DNA of 64,000 nt from Chloroflexi bacterium HGW-Chloroflexi-10 (GTDB lineage Bacteria; Chloroflexota; Anaerolineae; Anaerolineales; Anaerolineaceae): contig PHBZ01000023.1 in NCBI GenBank assembly GCA_002840755.1, positions 63,608-127,607 of the forward strand, read 5' to 3'. Position numbers and translations under genes: made by a program. How positions within the stretch are numbered: the first letter of the stretch is position 1; the number at the start of each line of letters is the position of its first letter. The notes below the pieces were generated by a model that was not told the DNA's origin, did not search any database, and saw only the letters and a list, made by a program, of their open reading frames with translations. Shown here in pieces: positions 18,269 to 28,054 of the stretch.

Positions 18269-19246
18269 ATGCGAAAAAACAAAATTATTGGCTTATGTTT
18301 TTGCATATTGCTCAGTGCCTGTATGGCGCAACAACCAACCACAATGATGATATCTTCAACGCAGGTAATCAATACCCCGGTAGTGGTTTTGGAAGATGCT
18401 TCCACAAGCGCTTTACCCACGCCAACTCAATTTGAAGCCACCAAAACGGTATTGCCTCCAATTAAAACCACTATTGCACCAACACAACCTGTTGCTCCTG
18501 TATTACCTGTGAGTGATTTGATTGTGGTGGATCATATGTCTGTAGAGAAATTTGATTTGATACCTGATGAAGTTTTACAACAGGCGGCAAGTCTACGGGT
18601 TATGATTCGAGGATCCTCTGTGGAAGAAAATATTCGCTATGGCCTGGAATGTTTGCATGGCAACTTTCCTGATAGGCGTCCCAATTCTTGTAGTGAATTT
18701 TTTAACTTAAAATACGACCCTGCTTTATGGAATTTCCAACTTCGGGGAAACCCGGGTTGGATCGAAAAAGTGGATGACTTTGTTCGGGAAACAGATAATC
18801 AAAGCAACCAGCATGATGTTTTTATGTTTACAGTGGGATATTTGGATGGTTTAGATGGTATGAGTTTTCCGGAGATATCCAATCCGGAAAATTTTAAAAC
18901 TCAATATGTTGATAAATTGGAAGAATTAGAAGACCGGCATCCTGATAAGATTTTTGTTTGGTGGAATATGTCTTTAGCTCAACAAGGGCAGCAGAACACG
19001 CAGCAATTTAACGATACATTGAGAGCATATGCCTTTGAAAATCAAAAAATCTTCTTTGATCTTGCAGATATTGAAGCCTATGACTTTCAAGGCAATCCAT
19101 GTAAGGATGAAAATCAATACGAGGTTATCTGCTCTGATTACACAGAAGAAAAAGTATCCGGGCATTTGAATGAGACAGCCAGAGAACGAGTAGCCAAAGC
19201 TTTTTGGTATTTAATGGCTCGCCTAACCGGATGGAAAGAAGAATAA
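18269..19246 (+). CDS. SGNH/GDSL-hydrolase-like lipoprotein
   Basis: This 325-residue protein has a lipoprotein signal with lipobox LLSAC (cysteine at about residue 17). A Thr/Pro-rich linker to about residue 85 leads to a globular domain. The fold hints are MIRGSSVEENIRYGLE (possible nucleophile-serine block) and a C-terminal D..H pair, with IEAYD and GHLNETARERVAKAFW resembling the SGNH Asp-x-x-His motif. Such proteins often de-O-acetylate or handle glycans at the surface. It is the first gene of a two-gene plus-strand island inside the minus-strand glycan locus, 13 bases before the PQQ-propeller gene. Function is inferred from weak motifs only. Confidence 0.5.
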   Translation: MRKNKIIGLCFCILLSACMAQQPTTMMISSTQVINTPVVVLEDASTSALPTPTQFEATKTVLPPIKTTIAPTQPVAPVLPVSDLIVVDHMSVEKFDLIPDEVLQQAASLRVMIRGSSVEENIRYGLECLHGNFPDRRPNSCSEFFNLKYDPALWNFQLRGNPGWIEKVDDFVRETDNQSNQHDVFMFTVGYLDGLDGMSFPEISNPENFKTQYVDKLEELEDRHPDKIFVWWNMSLAQQGQQNTQQFNDTLRAYAFENQKIFFDLADIEAYDFQGNPCKDENQYEVICSDYTEEKVSGHLNETARERVAKAFWYLMARLTGWKEE

Positions 19247-19259
19247 TGCGAGGACTATT

Positions 19260-22094
19260 ATGAAAAGGAATTTCTCTTTTTTGTTTTCTATCTTTTTTAC
19301 GTTTGTGTTTATTGTGAGCGCCTGCCGGCGTTATCCAATTCCAAAGACAGGGGATGAAACGCCTGCTCCTCAACTGGATGTAGCAGAAGGACTTTTCTCT
19401 TACTTACCTTTATTGTTACGCTCTGGTTCCAGTGGTGGTACTTTTCCTACACCTACTCCGCCGATAAGCACACCGGGTGTACCGCCTGTCCTACCAACCC
19501 CACCACCTCCTGGTGATGGCGATTGGGCAACTGTTGCCGGGAACCCGCAACGCACCTCCTGGTCATCAGAACAAGTGAGTGGCAATCTACAGGTGGAATG
19601 GTATCGCCCCATAGAAGCGTTTATTCCGATGAATGCCCAATTAATTGCAAGCAATGGTTTGATTTATGTCACAACCGCACGCGGGTTGTATGCACTCAAT
19701 GCGTTTAACGGCGAAACAGCCTGGCGCTTTGATACTGAATTGCCATTGGGAAACAGTCCAACGGTGTCCAATGGTATCATCTATGTGGGTGGCTTTGATC
19801 ATAAAATCCATGCATTAAATGCTGTGAATGGTACATACTTATGGGCTTTTGATGGCGCTGAAGCCGGTTTTAATACCAATCCCTTGGTAGTGGATGGACG
19901 GGTATTTGCTGGTAACCATGACGGATATTTTTATGCCGTCGGAGCCCATGGGACTTCTCAACAAGGCCAGCTTTTATGGAAATATAAAACAGGTGGTTCT
20001 ATCGACCTGACAGCAGCGTATGCAGATGGTGTGGTTTATTTTGCCTCCAATGACAACCACGCGTATGCCTTGCGTGCGAATACCGGAGCTTTGGTTTGGC
20101 GTTCCAACCTGTTGCCTGGCGATGGGTATGGTTCATATTGGCCTGTCATATATGGTGACATGGTGATTTTTGCTGCTGCTTCCGGATATCGGACTGGTTT
20201 TAATCCCGGAACTAGTTCAATTGTCGATAGTGCTAATAACCAATATGGAAAAATCTTTGATATGGATAGAGATGGGATTTTTGGAAATGCTGCACTGGGG
20301 GCAATCATCGGACCAGAGGTCCCCGCTCAGGATTGGGCGAATGGAAAAAAGATTCTTGACATTTCCCTCTTAACGGAATACCTGGAATCCAATCCTAATG
20401 CAAATGATAATTCACATAAGCCCTGGAGACGAGCTCTGATTATGTTAAGCCGGAATGATGGTGGAGAATATACCTACGATAGCGATGGTGACGGCAATCC
20501 GGAATTTATGCCTGCCGTGATGTGGGGCACACATTCTGGTAATCGTTACCCACCGATTGTTGGCCCGGATGGAATGCTCTATTACAGTAATATTATCCAA
20601 AAATTTGATATTCCTCAAGGCAAAGTCATCGGATGGCGGATCGGTACAAAATATACTAGTCAGGTAGGCGGCCAGGGAGCCGTAGATGAACCACAAGCCA
20701 TTTCTGGGGGGGGCAGCATGATTTATCGTAATTTATGTTGTGACCGGGTTGGTGACTTTTTCTCCTATGATTCCAATTCGAACGCATATCTGTGGAACTA
20801 TTACTCACCGCTGTTTTCACAAATTCCCGGTTATGACCTGATGTGGTATGGCAGTACCGCAGGGGATACGGTTCGATTGCGAGGTAATTATGGTACGAAA
20901 AATGGTATTTATAATGCCCATGGGGATCAAAGTCCGATAATTCCGTATGCAGACCGTTTATATGTTCACCGTAGTAATACAATTATTTCATACGGCCCGA
21001 CGAACAATTTGGGAGAACGCCCCTTATTGGAAATTCAACCGGGTACCACAAGTAAACCGGATATAAGCTATGCCCAGTTACAACAGAGATTGGCAGCTGA
21101 AATCCAAAAAATGGTGGATGCAGGTCATTTGCGTCCAGGATATTACAATTCGGGGCAATATTCGGTGTATGCCCAATTTGCAAATTATTTTGAGAATCCA
21201 GGCGAAACTTTGCTAACCTTATCAAATGCCTATCCATATTTGTCAGGTCAAACGCAAACAAACCTCAGACAATATTTACAGGAAGAATTTGCTTTGTATT
21301 TCGACCCCATTATGGTGGTGCGGACAGGCTGGAAGGATGGGGCGCCACGGGAATGGATGCCCTTGCCGCCGGATGTAGAGTCTTCTTTACAGGATTTTGG
21401 CCCTACTCAAAATGGTGACCCACGGTTTTCTTGGCAGTATCCACCTATTAATTTTTATGCTCTTTGGAAATATGCTGGAGTTGTGCCTGAAGATACCAAT
21501 AAAGCCTATGATCTGGCAAAAAGCAAACTTGCCGTACCGGTTCCTGCGAATGCAACCAATGACTATCTTTTCCAACGTCCTTATGAACATAACGCCTATA
21601 TTGCCGGATATATCGGTTTTCTTGAATTACAGGAATTGGCCGGAAGAACAGGTCAGGATAGTGCTTTACGGACTCAAGTTACCAATGAGTTGAACAGGTT
21701 ATTAGCCTTACGCGCTCAAACCTTCACCAAGGATACGTATTGGGTCAATGATGTTGGCAGTTATCACCTGCGCTCGATGAATATCTCCAGAAATTTTATT
21801 TTTCTGGTACCGGAATTGGGGGAGTACCTCAGGCAAAATGCTCTCAATAAAGTGGCCGATGCTTTGACGGAATATAACTTTACAGCGCCATATTGGTTTG
21901 TTGCCCGATATAACGCGGCAGTAAATGAGGGTGCCCGGCAGAACCTGTACGATTATGCATCTGTTTTTCAGGCGTATGCAACGGTCATGAATTTGAGTCG
22001 GACGGAATTGACACCTTATCTGGATGCATCAGCGTTTGCCATAGGTGATTTATTCTATATTCAGAACCTGGTAACAGCTATGCAAGCGGATTAG
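19260..22094 (+). CDS. PQQ-repeat propeller lipoprotein with C-terminal helical domain
   Basis: This 944-residue protein starts with a lipoprotein signal (lipobox IVSAC) and a Pro/Thr-rich linker with TPTPP repeats (about 60-85). Blades with the PQQ-like pattern (GLYALNAFNGETAWRFD, KIHALNAVNGTYLWAFD, HAYALRANTGALVWRSN) occupy about residues 90-300, followed by further propeller-like sequence to about 580. The C-terminal 350 residues are mostly helical, with regular aromatic-rich repeats suggestive of an alpha/alpha toroid as in some glycosidases and polysaccharide lyases. I do not recognise the exact family. The gene ends 3 bases from the convergent acyltransferase gene. Confidence 0.65.
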   Translation: MKRNFSFLFSIFFTFVFIVSACRRYPIPKTGDETPAPQLDVAEGLFSYLPLLLRSGSSGGTFPTPTPPISTPGVPPVLPTPPPPGDGDWATVAGNPQRTSWSSEQVSGNLQVEWYRPIEAFIPMNAQLIASNGLIYVTTARGLYALNAFNGETAWRFDTELPLGNSPTVSNGIIYVGGFDHKIHALNAVNGTYLWAFDGAEAGFNTNPLVVDGRVFAGNHDGYFYAVGAHGTSQQGQLLWKYKTGGSIDLTAAYADGVVYFASNDNHAYALRANTGALVWRSNLLPGDGYGSYWPVIYGDMVIFAAASGYRTGFNPGTSSIVDSANNQYGKIFDMDRDGIFGNAALGAIIGPEVPAQDWANGKKILDISLLTEYLESNPNANDNSHKPWRRALIMLSRNDGGEYTYDSDGDGNPEFMPAVMWGTHSGNRYPPIVGPDGMLYYSNIIQKFDIPQGKVIGWRIGTKYTSQVGGQGAVDEPQAISGGGSMIYRNLCCDRVGDFFSYDSNSNAYLWNYYSPLFSQIPGYDLMWYGSTAGDTVRLRGNYGTKNGIYNAHGDQSPIIPYADRLYVHRSNTIISYGPTNNLGERPLLEIQPGTTSKPDISYAQLQQRLAAEIQKMVDAGHLRPGYYNSGQYSVYAQFANYFENPGETLLTLSNAYPYLSGQTQTNLRQYLQEEFALYFDPIMVVRTGWKDGAPREWMPLPPDVESSLQDFGPTQNGDPRFSWQYPPINFYALWKYAGVVPEDTNKAYDLAKSKLAVPVPANATNDYLFQRPYEHNAYIAGYIGFLELQELAGRTGQDSALRTQVTNELNRLLALRAQTFTKDTYWVNDVGSYHLRSMNISRNFIFLVPELGEYLRQNALNKVADALTEYNFTAPYWFVARYNAAVNEGARQNLYDYASVFQAYATVMNLSRTELTPYLDASAFAIGDLFYIQNLVTAMQAD

Positions 22095-22097
22095 AGT

Positions 22098-23144
22098 TCA
22101 TCCAAAAAGGATACGGTAAAGTTTTCTGCCTGGACCTTTTTCTACCCAGCCCATCAAAGAAACCGTGAATAAGAGTGTAATGGTAGCTAATAAGACCACC
22201 ATTACACTCTCTATCCGGTAAATGATGGGTAAGAACCGGCCTGCCAGTTGGGTGAGCAGAGTCAGTATGGTTAGATTGAGTAGATAAATCCCATAGGAGC
22301 GTTTCCCCAAATTCTCCAGGAATTTTACCAGCGGAATCGATTTTCGGTCTATCAGTGGAAAATTCCAAACAGCAACCAATGGAAAAGCCCATTCAGCCAG
22401 AGGAAAAGAGATAAATTCAATTTCGTGTGCAACAGCCAGACCGAACAAAAGAATAGTTATGGTTAGAATAATCCATTTTAAATAGTTCAATACACCCTTA
22501 ATGCGCTGGCTGTGACGGATGTAAACCATGCCCAATGGATAGAAAACCGCCCATAGAGTAAGTGGTAATCCCAGAATTGGCAGTGATAAAATATTCATCC
22601 AGGAGGGAAAAGTAAACCCAAGAATGCCCGGTAGTTGTATATTAAGCAGAATGATCTGGTAAATTACAAACAGGCCAATGATCCATACAGCATACTTTTT
22701 GGTTAACACAGCCAGAATAGGGGATATCAGAATAAAGGCTATCAGGATAGGAACAAAATTGTATGGATATCCGACCAAAATATTCTTCATGTACCCGGTG
22801 AAAGAGGATGTTTCTCCGCGCAGGAAATAAACGAAAATATAAAAAACAACGGACCAGACCAGATACGGGATGATTGCGTGTAGCAAAGATGGAACAATCA
22901 AGCGATATGCCTGGGTCAACGGCTTATCCTGCAAAGAGTACATCATGAAACAGCCTGCTAAAAACAGAAAAGTGGGTACGGCTAATACACCAATTTCTTT
23001 GATGGCCAGCAAAATATTTCTTTCCAATAAAGGTGGGCGTGGTAGTTGAAATTGGGTTATTGCCAGCAGGCTAAGAACTATACTGTGATTGACGACGACC
23101 ATAAAGATGGCCATCCCACGTAAAGCTGGAAATTGGCGATTCAT
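22098..23144 (-). CDS. Membrane acyltransferase, acyltransferase-3 family
   Basis: This 348-residue protein has about ten membrane helices and the family's N-terminal block (FPALRGMAIFMVVVNHSIVL, residues 5-24), which includes the conserved Arg and His of OafA-like O-acyltransferases. It overlaps the NadE-like gene by four bases and ends the ACP / ligase / AsnB / NadE run, so it may transfer the acyl group made by that module to a membrane-side glycan. The donor and acceptor are inferred, not shown. Confidence 0.85.
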   Translation of the reverse strand: MNRQFPALRGMAIFMVVVNHSIVLSLLAITQFQLPRPPLLERNILLAIKEIGVLAVPTFLFLAGCFMMYSLQDKPLTQAYRLIVPSLLHAIIPYLVWSVVFYIFVYFLRGETSSFTGYMKNILVGYPYNFVPILIAFILISPILAVLTKKYAVWIIGLFVIYQIILLNIQLPGILGFTFPSWMNILSLPILGLPLTLWAVFYPLGMVYIRHSQRIKGVLNYLKWIILTITILLFGLAVAHEIEFISFPLAEWAFPLVAVWNFPLIDRKSIPLVKFLENLGKRSYGIYLLNLTILTLLTQLAGRFLPIIYRIESVMVVLLATITLLFTVSLMGWVEKGPGRKLYRILFG

Positions 23145-24139
23145 GGCTGGCTGTTAATTGAAATCAAATTGAATGACGGGTTACGCAGATATTCTGTTGT
23201 ACGTTGTTTTCGTTGGATATCTTCCATCACTCGCTCGACCTGCTCTTCTTGTAATCCCAACGCATCGGCTACCTGTTGGGCAGGAATTTTTTCTTCATAA
23301 CCTAACCAGATCAAGTCAAGGATGTCAAAAGGTAGGCGGAAAAAGAATTCTTCCTGGCTGGACCCGGCACTGTAAGTATCGGATGTAGGTGTTCGTTTAC
23401 AAATTTCATCGGGAATATTCAACACCTCTGCCAGTTGATACACCTGACTTTTGAAAAGGTGTAGGATTGGTTGCAGATCTACGCCGCCGTCGCCGTGTTT
23501 AACAAAAAATCCCAAACCGTGTTCGTTTTTATTTGCAGTTCCCACAACCGCATAGTTCAGCCGCTCTGCATGATAATATAACATGGACATTCGAACACGC
23601 TGCTTGAAGTTGGATGCTGCAACAATTTGGGCAAATGCCTTGGGAGGAATCCGTTTTCGGATTTCTGTTCCTTGCGGAGCGACTGCGGTGAGATAAAAGA
23701 CATTGAGGGTTTGGTCATCCAGCAAGCTGCCCGGAAGGGTAATTTTCGATTTCCACTCCGGGGTAAATTCAGGGATAAAACTGCGAATTGCCTCATCTCG
23801 ACGGTTGTAACAACCTGCACCAGCTAATGTATCACTGATGTTTTCAGTGATGGTCTCTATACCCAGTTGTGTAGCCAATAGTGAGGCAAGGTCGGCACTA
23901 TCCGGACTGGATTCAGTTTCCGGCAGCATCAGCCCAACCACGTTTTTAGGTCCCAGGGCTTTAACGCATAGGGCCAGAACAACCGAAGAATCAATCCCTC
24001 CACTGATTCCTAAAACAGCGCCGCGGCGGTGTAATTGATTATGAATGGTATCCCTGATCCATTGAACGATTTTATCCACTTCCTGATTTGGGTCTATAGT
24101 TAACCAATCTTTTGAAAATATTTTTTCCGCTTGTTTCAT
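23141..24139 (-). CDS. NAD-synthetase-like amide synthase (NadE family)
   Basis: This 332-residue ATP-PPi enzyme has the PP-loop GISGGIDSS (about 45-53). It matches ammonia-dependent NAD synthetase, including HGDGGVDLQP and the C-terminal KRTPTSDTYSAGSSQEEFFF. It lacks the N-terminal nitrilase domain of glutamine-dependent NadE. It is co-directional with an asparagine-synthetase-type gene (31 bases away) and overlaps an acyltransferase gene, which is unusual for a housekeeping nadE. It could be the cell's NAD synthetase or a specialised amidotransferase acting on a sugar or carrier-bound acid; NadE-like proteins in O-antigen loci amidate sugar acids. Confidence 0.75.
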   Translation of the reverse strand: MKQAEKIFSKDWLTIDPNQEVDKIVQWIRDTIHNQLHRRGAVLGISGGIDSSVVLALCVKALGPKNVVGLMLPETESSPDSADLASLLATQLGIETITENISDTLAGAGCYNRRDEAIRSFIPEFTPEWKSKITLPGSLLDDQTLNVFYLTAVAPQGTEIRKRIPPKAFAQIVAASNFKQRVRMSMLYYHAERLNYAVVGTANKNEHGLGFFVKHGDGGVDLQPILHLFKSQVYQLAEVLNIPDEICKRTPTSDTYSAGSSQEEFFFRLPFDILDLIWLGYEEKIPAQQVADALGLQEEQVERVMEDIQRKQRTTEYLRNPSFNLISINSQP

Positions 24140-24170
24140 AAGGGTTTCCTGTTAGTTTTGGAATTTTGTT

Positions 24171-26126
24171 TTAACGGTTGATTGCCAAAAGAGGCGTACT
24201 GGCATTTCTTTTGGGTATTTGATGCTGCTTCTGAATGAATAAATGATTCACAAGTTGTGTGGTGAGAATTCCCACCAAAGCCATTTCTTCAATTTCACTG
24301 AGCTGGTCGCTATTTTGTGCTTTCTGCGTCAATTTCTGGACAGCAGCAGGCTTGAACAATCCGCTTTGTTGGATAGCTGCCGGGTTAAGTAATTCCTCTA
24401 CATAAGGCAAGCCTTTCGACTCAGGGAAAAAGCTGTGATGAATTGGTGCGCGGTAAGGGCGTTTTCTGCGGTGCCAGATTTCTTTTGGTAGCAATTTTCG
24501 AGCAAATTTGCGCAGCAGCCATTTTTCCTGCAAACCTCTTAATTTCATGCCCGGCGGCAGCGTATTGGCAAATTCAATCAGGCGATAATCCAGAAAAGGA
24601 TAGCGGCCTTCCACAGCGTTTGCCATTCCCATGCGGTCCCCTTGAGCAGAAAGTAAGTAGGGGCTCATAAACGTCGCGATTTCAATGTACTGCGCTTGTG
24701 AAAGGGAATTCCAACTTAAGAAATTTTCCGGTAATTGAACAGGATAGGAAAAGGGGTTTTGTTCAATGGTTCCGGGTTCTTTGAAAAACCGCTGGGTTCG
24801 GGCAGTGTTTGACCAGCGCAAATGATGGGCGTAAAAAGGTGCGCTGGTTTCCAGAATATCCCTGCCGAAAAATGCTTGTAAAAAGGCATTATTTTGGGTT
24901 AGTTGGGGAATTTCAGGATAAAGTGCCTGGAATAATTTGGGACGTAAAAGGGATTGAGGATCACGTGCAACAAATCTACGGATGTAATCTTCCTTAAAAA
25001 TATCATAACCACCCAATATTTCATCCGCGCCCTCACCGGTTAACACAACTTTGTAATGATTAGCGTGAACCAATTGGGATAACAAGTACATGGGCGCAGG
25101 TGATGTGCGCAGAACAGGGGTTTCAGTGTGCCAGGTTACATCCGGAAAGACTTCTCCAATTTCCCTTGGTGTACAGGTGATAGAATGATGGTTTACTCGT
25201 AAAACTGAAGCCATTTGCTGTTGGAACTGGCGTTCGTCATATTGGGGGGTGGAAAACCCGATTGAAAAAGTTTCCAATGGCGCTTCACTGAAATTCTGAA
25301 TCACCGCAGTAATGGTAGAGGAATCCAATCCACCCGATAAATAAGCACCCACGGGCACATCGGCACGTAGTCGGTCTTGAGCGGCTTCGATTAACAGGTG
25401 TTCAAACTTTTCCAGGGCGTCTGTTTCTGATATGCTATAGTCAACCGAACTGAAATCCAATTGCCAGTAAGGCTCAATTTTTATGTTGCCATTCTTTACT
25501 AGCATGGTGTTTCCGGGCGGCAATTCAAAAACATTTTTATAGGTTGTTTTGGGAGAGAGGGGTGCCCAATAAGTAAATATCTGTGATAAAGCGTCATGAT
25601 CTATACTTGGGGACCAGCCCGGAACTGCAAAGAAAGCTTTTATTTCTGATGCAAATAATAACTGTCCCTCAAATTCTGTGTAGAAGAGTGGGCGGATACC
25701 AACCCGGTCACGCGCCAGAAACAAACTGCGGGTATTTTTATCCCAAATGGCGATAGCAAATTGTCCATTTAACCGGCTAATTGCATCTCTTCCATAACTT
25801 TCGTAGAGATGAAGAATAACCTCAGTATCGGTTTGGGTGCGGAACACATGGCCTTTGTGTTCCATTTCAGCTTTGAGAGGAAGATCATTGAATACTTCAC
25901 CGTTATAGACAATCCAGAGACTTTCATCTTCGTTGGGAATTGGTTGCTGCCCACCGGCAATATCCAAAATACTTAACCGGGTACTGACCATTGCACAGGA
26001 TGGATCACGGTAGTATCCATGTTGGTCCGGGCCGCGATGCTGTAAATAAGCGATCATGCCGGTGAGAGTTTCTGCTGTCACAGGATGGGGATTTTGAAGA
26101 TTTAAAATACCGGCTATACCACACAT
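24171..26126 (-). CDS. asnB: Glutamine-dependent asparagine-synthetase-type amidotransferase
   Basis: This protein of about 651 residues starts MCGIAGIL, with the catalytic Cys2 intact. The Ntn glutaminase domain (about 1-210, with the RLSILD and NGEVFN blocks) is followed by the synthetase domain with PP-loop SGGLDSS. I chose the ATG at 26126 because it yields Met-Cys; the frame is open to 26231, but that extension would bury the nucleophile. The ATG overlaps the stop of the AMP-ligase gene by one base. In glycan loci such proteins (including those associated with exosortase systems) often amidate or conjugate an acyl or amino group rather than make free asparagine. The ACP / ligase neighbours favour that here. 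Confidence 0.85.
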   Translation of the reverse strand: MCGIAGILNLQNPHPVTAETLTGMIAYLQHRGPDQHGYYRDPSCAMVSTRLSILDIAGGQQPIPNEDESLWIVYNGEVFNDLPLKAEMEHKGHVFRTQTDTEVILHLYESYGRDAISRLNGQFAIAIWDKNTRSLFLARDRVGIRPLFYTEFEGQLLFASEIKAFFAVPGWSPSIDHDALSQIFTYWAPLSPKTTYKNVFELPPGNTMLVKNGNIKIEPYWQLDFSSVDYSISETDALEKFEHLLIEAAQDRLRADVPVGAYLSGGLDSSTITAVIQNFSEAPLETFSIGFSTPQYDERQFQQQMASVLRVNHHSITCTPREIGEVFPDVTWHTETPVLRTSPAPMYLLSQLVHANHYKVVLTGEGADEILGGYDIFKEDYIRRFVARDPQSLLRPKLFQALYPEIPQLTQNNAFLQAFFGRDILETSAPFYAHHLRWSNTARTQRFFKEPGTIEQNPFSYPVQLPENFLSWNSLSQAQYIEIATFMSPYLLSAQGDRMGMANAVEGRYPFLDYRLIEFANTLPPGMKLRGLQEKWLLRKFARKLLPKEIWHRRKRPYRAPIHHSFFPESKGLPYVEELLNPAAIQQSGLFKPAAVQKLTQKAQNSDQLSEIEEMALVGILTTQLVNHLFIQKQHQIPKRNASTPLLAINR

Positions 26127-27661
26127 CAGCTTAAATCCGTCTTCTTGATTTTTCCCGAACTGGTCTTGGGCAGTTCGGATCGAATTTCTACCATTTTCGG
26201 AACCATAAAATCCTCCAGGTTTTGCCGGCAATGACGTAAAATTTCATTTTCTGTATAGGTAACACCGGTTAATACTACAAATGCTTTTACGGCTTCACCA
26301 AGAATCGCGTCCGGAACTCCGATAACGGCGGCTTCCTGTACACCAGAAAGTTTATATAAAGCATTTTCAACTTCCTTTGGGGCAACTTTCTCACCACGGC
26401 TTTTAATAATATCGTCACGTCTGGCAATGAAATAAAAATACCCCTCTTCATCCTGTTTAAACAGGTCGCCAGAATAACACAAGCGCTCCCCCGGATATGG
26501 ACCTGGCCGATATCGTTCCGCGGTTGCCGCTGGGTTTTGCCAATAGCCACGCATGACATGCCGACCACGGATGACCAGTTCGCCAGCCTGGTTGGGGCCG
26601 AGCCGGTTGCCATTACTGTCTTCTATCCATGCTTCGGTTCCGGGAATCGGTATACCAACTGAATCTGGTTTGCGCTTCAGATCTTCTGGGGGCAAATAGA
26701 GTGTTCGTTTTGTTTCAGTCAACCCATACATGGAGTAAAACCGCACTCCGGGAAAATGTTCTGAAATTTTATCGATATGCCATTGGGATAATGCAGCCGC
26801 AGTGTTAGTCATATAGCGTAAACTGCTCAGGTCTACCCCGGTTATATCCATGTTAAGTAACACGGAGTACATGGTGGGGACACCGGGAAAACCGGTGATC
26901 CGTTCTTCCTCAATTTTTTTTATGATCATTGCCGGGTAAACAAAACCTTTTTCCAATACCATGGTGCCGCCAAAATAAACCGACATCAAGAGCTGGTAAA
27001 GACCGTAATCAAAAGAAAGTGGCAATGCATTGAGGATGATATCATTTTCCACATTTTGAAGGTAGGTGGTGATGGAACGTACAGCAAATGCGACATTGCT
27101 GTGATCGCTCATAACCCCTTTAGGGTCACCAGTACTGCCAGAAGTATAAATAAGGCAGGCCAGATCAAGATCAATGTTGACACGCGGTGGGGTGTATACC
27201 GGTGCTTGTGCAACAAAAACATCAAAAGATTGTATTTTTGGGTGAGTAACCTGGGTGGAATTTCCACCAGCAACCAAAGCCAATTCCAAATTGGGTAACA
27301 ATGGGATGATTCTTTTCAACATTTCTACTTGAGGAGTCCAGGTAACCATTGTTTTAGAACCGCTGTTTTGCAGAATATAAACCAATTTATCTTCCTTGGT
27401 GCTATGGTTTATAACAACAAAAACAGCCCCTGCTTTTAAAATGGCAAAAATAGCAACTACCTGTTCAAGTATGTTTGGCAGAAATAAAGCTACCCGATCA
27501 CCCCGCTTAAGGCCAGAGGCGATGAGTGCGTTGGCTAGTTGGTTGGTGCGATTTTCAAGTTCTGCGTAAGATAAACGCAAGCCATCACATACCAGGGCAG
27601 TTTTTTCGGGTTTTCTCTGAGCACTATGGGTTAAGAAATCCTGTACCAATGCAGCTTTCAT
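26126..27661 (-). CDS. AMP-forming acyl ligase (acyl-CoA/ACP synthetase-like)
   Basis: This 511-residue ANL-family enzyme has the motifs IYTSGSTGDPKGVM (about 169-182), YGLTETKRT (about 310-318), YSGDLF (about 394-399) and a C-terminal SSGKIKK with the catalytic Lys. It lacks the amino-acid-binding character of the enzyme at 1836-3416 and looks like a fatty or aryl acid ligase, similar to the exosortase-A-associated acyl-CoA ligases. An ACP gene lies 56 bases upstream and AsnB follows directly, so the probable job is loading an acid onto that carrier. The acid is unknown. Confidence 0.8.
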   Translation of the reverse strand: MKAALVQDFLTHSAQRKPEKTALVCDGLRLSYAELENRTNQLANALIASGLKRGDRVALFLPNILEQVVAIFAILKAGAVFVVINHSTKEDKLVYILQNSGSKTMVTWTPQVEMLKRIIPLLPNLELALVAGGNSTQVTHPKIQSFDVFVAQAPVYTPPRVNIDLDLACLIYTSGSTGDPKGVMSDHSNVAFAVRSITTYLQNVENDIILNALPLSFDYGLYQLLMSVYFGGTMVLEKGFVYPAMIIKKIEEERITGFPGVPTMYSVLLNMDITGVDLSSLRYMTNTAAALSQWHIDKISEHFPGVRFYSMYGLTETKRTLYLPPEDLKRKPDSVGIPIPGTEAWIEDSNGNRLGPNQAGELVIRGRHVMRGYWQNPAATAERYRPGPYPGERLCYSGDLFKQDEEGYFYFIARRDDIIKSRGEKVAPKEVENALYKLSGVQEAAVIGVPDAILGEAVKAFVVLTGVTYTENEILRHCRQNLEDFMVPKMVEIRSELPKTSSGKIKKTDLS

Positions 27662-27717
27662 CTTTGCTCAATTCTTTATGAACTTATAGCCGGTATTCTA
27701 CTTTTGAGAACTCGGAT

Positions 27718-27981
27718 TTAGTTTTGTTTTTGGCGGATGTAAGTTGAAATACTGGCAATTGAGTCAAAGTTTGCCGGGGTTATTTCTAGGTCTTCCACAT
27801 GAACACCAAATGTATCTTCAACGTACGCTACAATCTCCATCACATTCATTGAATCGACAATCCCTTTTTCCAGAAATGAGTCTTGATCCTGATAGGGATA
27901 CCCATTGTCACTGAATAATATGTTTTCGGATATAAATTCTTTAATTTTGGATTCTATTTTTTCCACAATTGCGCTCCTCAA
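27718..27981 (-). CDS. Acyl carrier protein
   Basis: This 87-residue carrier protein has the phosphopantetheine attachment site EKGIVDSMNVMEI, with the modified serine at residue 44, and a long acidic N-terminal half. It is distinct from the first carrier (1539-1781) and pairs with the adjacent AMP-ligase. It lies 73 bases downstream of a BNR-repeat gene and shares its direction. Confidence 0.85.
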   Translation of the reverse strand: MRSAIVEKIESKIKEFISENILFSDNGYPYQDQDSFLEKGIVDSMNVMEIVAYVEDTFGVHVEDLEITPANFDSIASISTYIRQKQN

Positions 27982-28054
27982 CCATTTATATTATTAGAAA
28001 GTTATAAATAAATTCTTCAATTTCAACAAACTTTTTGTACAGTAAATAAAGCCA

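Noticed and set aside
26127..26231. N-terminal extension of AsnB
   Set aside because: It would hide the Cys2 nucleophile; the ATG at 26126 gives the required Met-Cys start.
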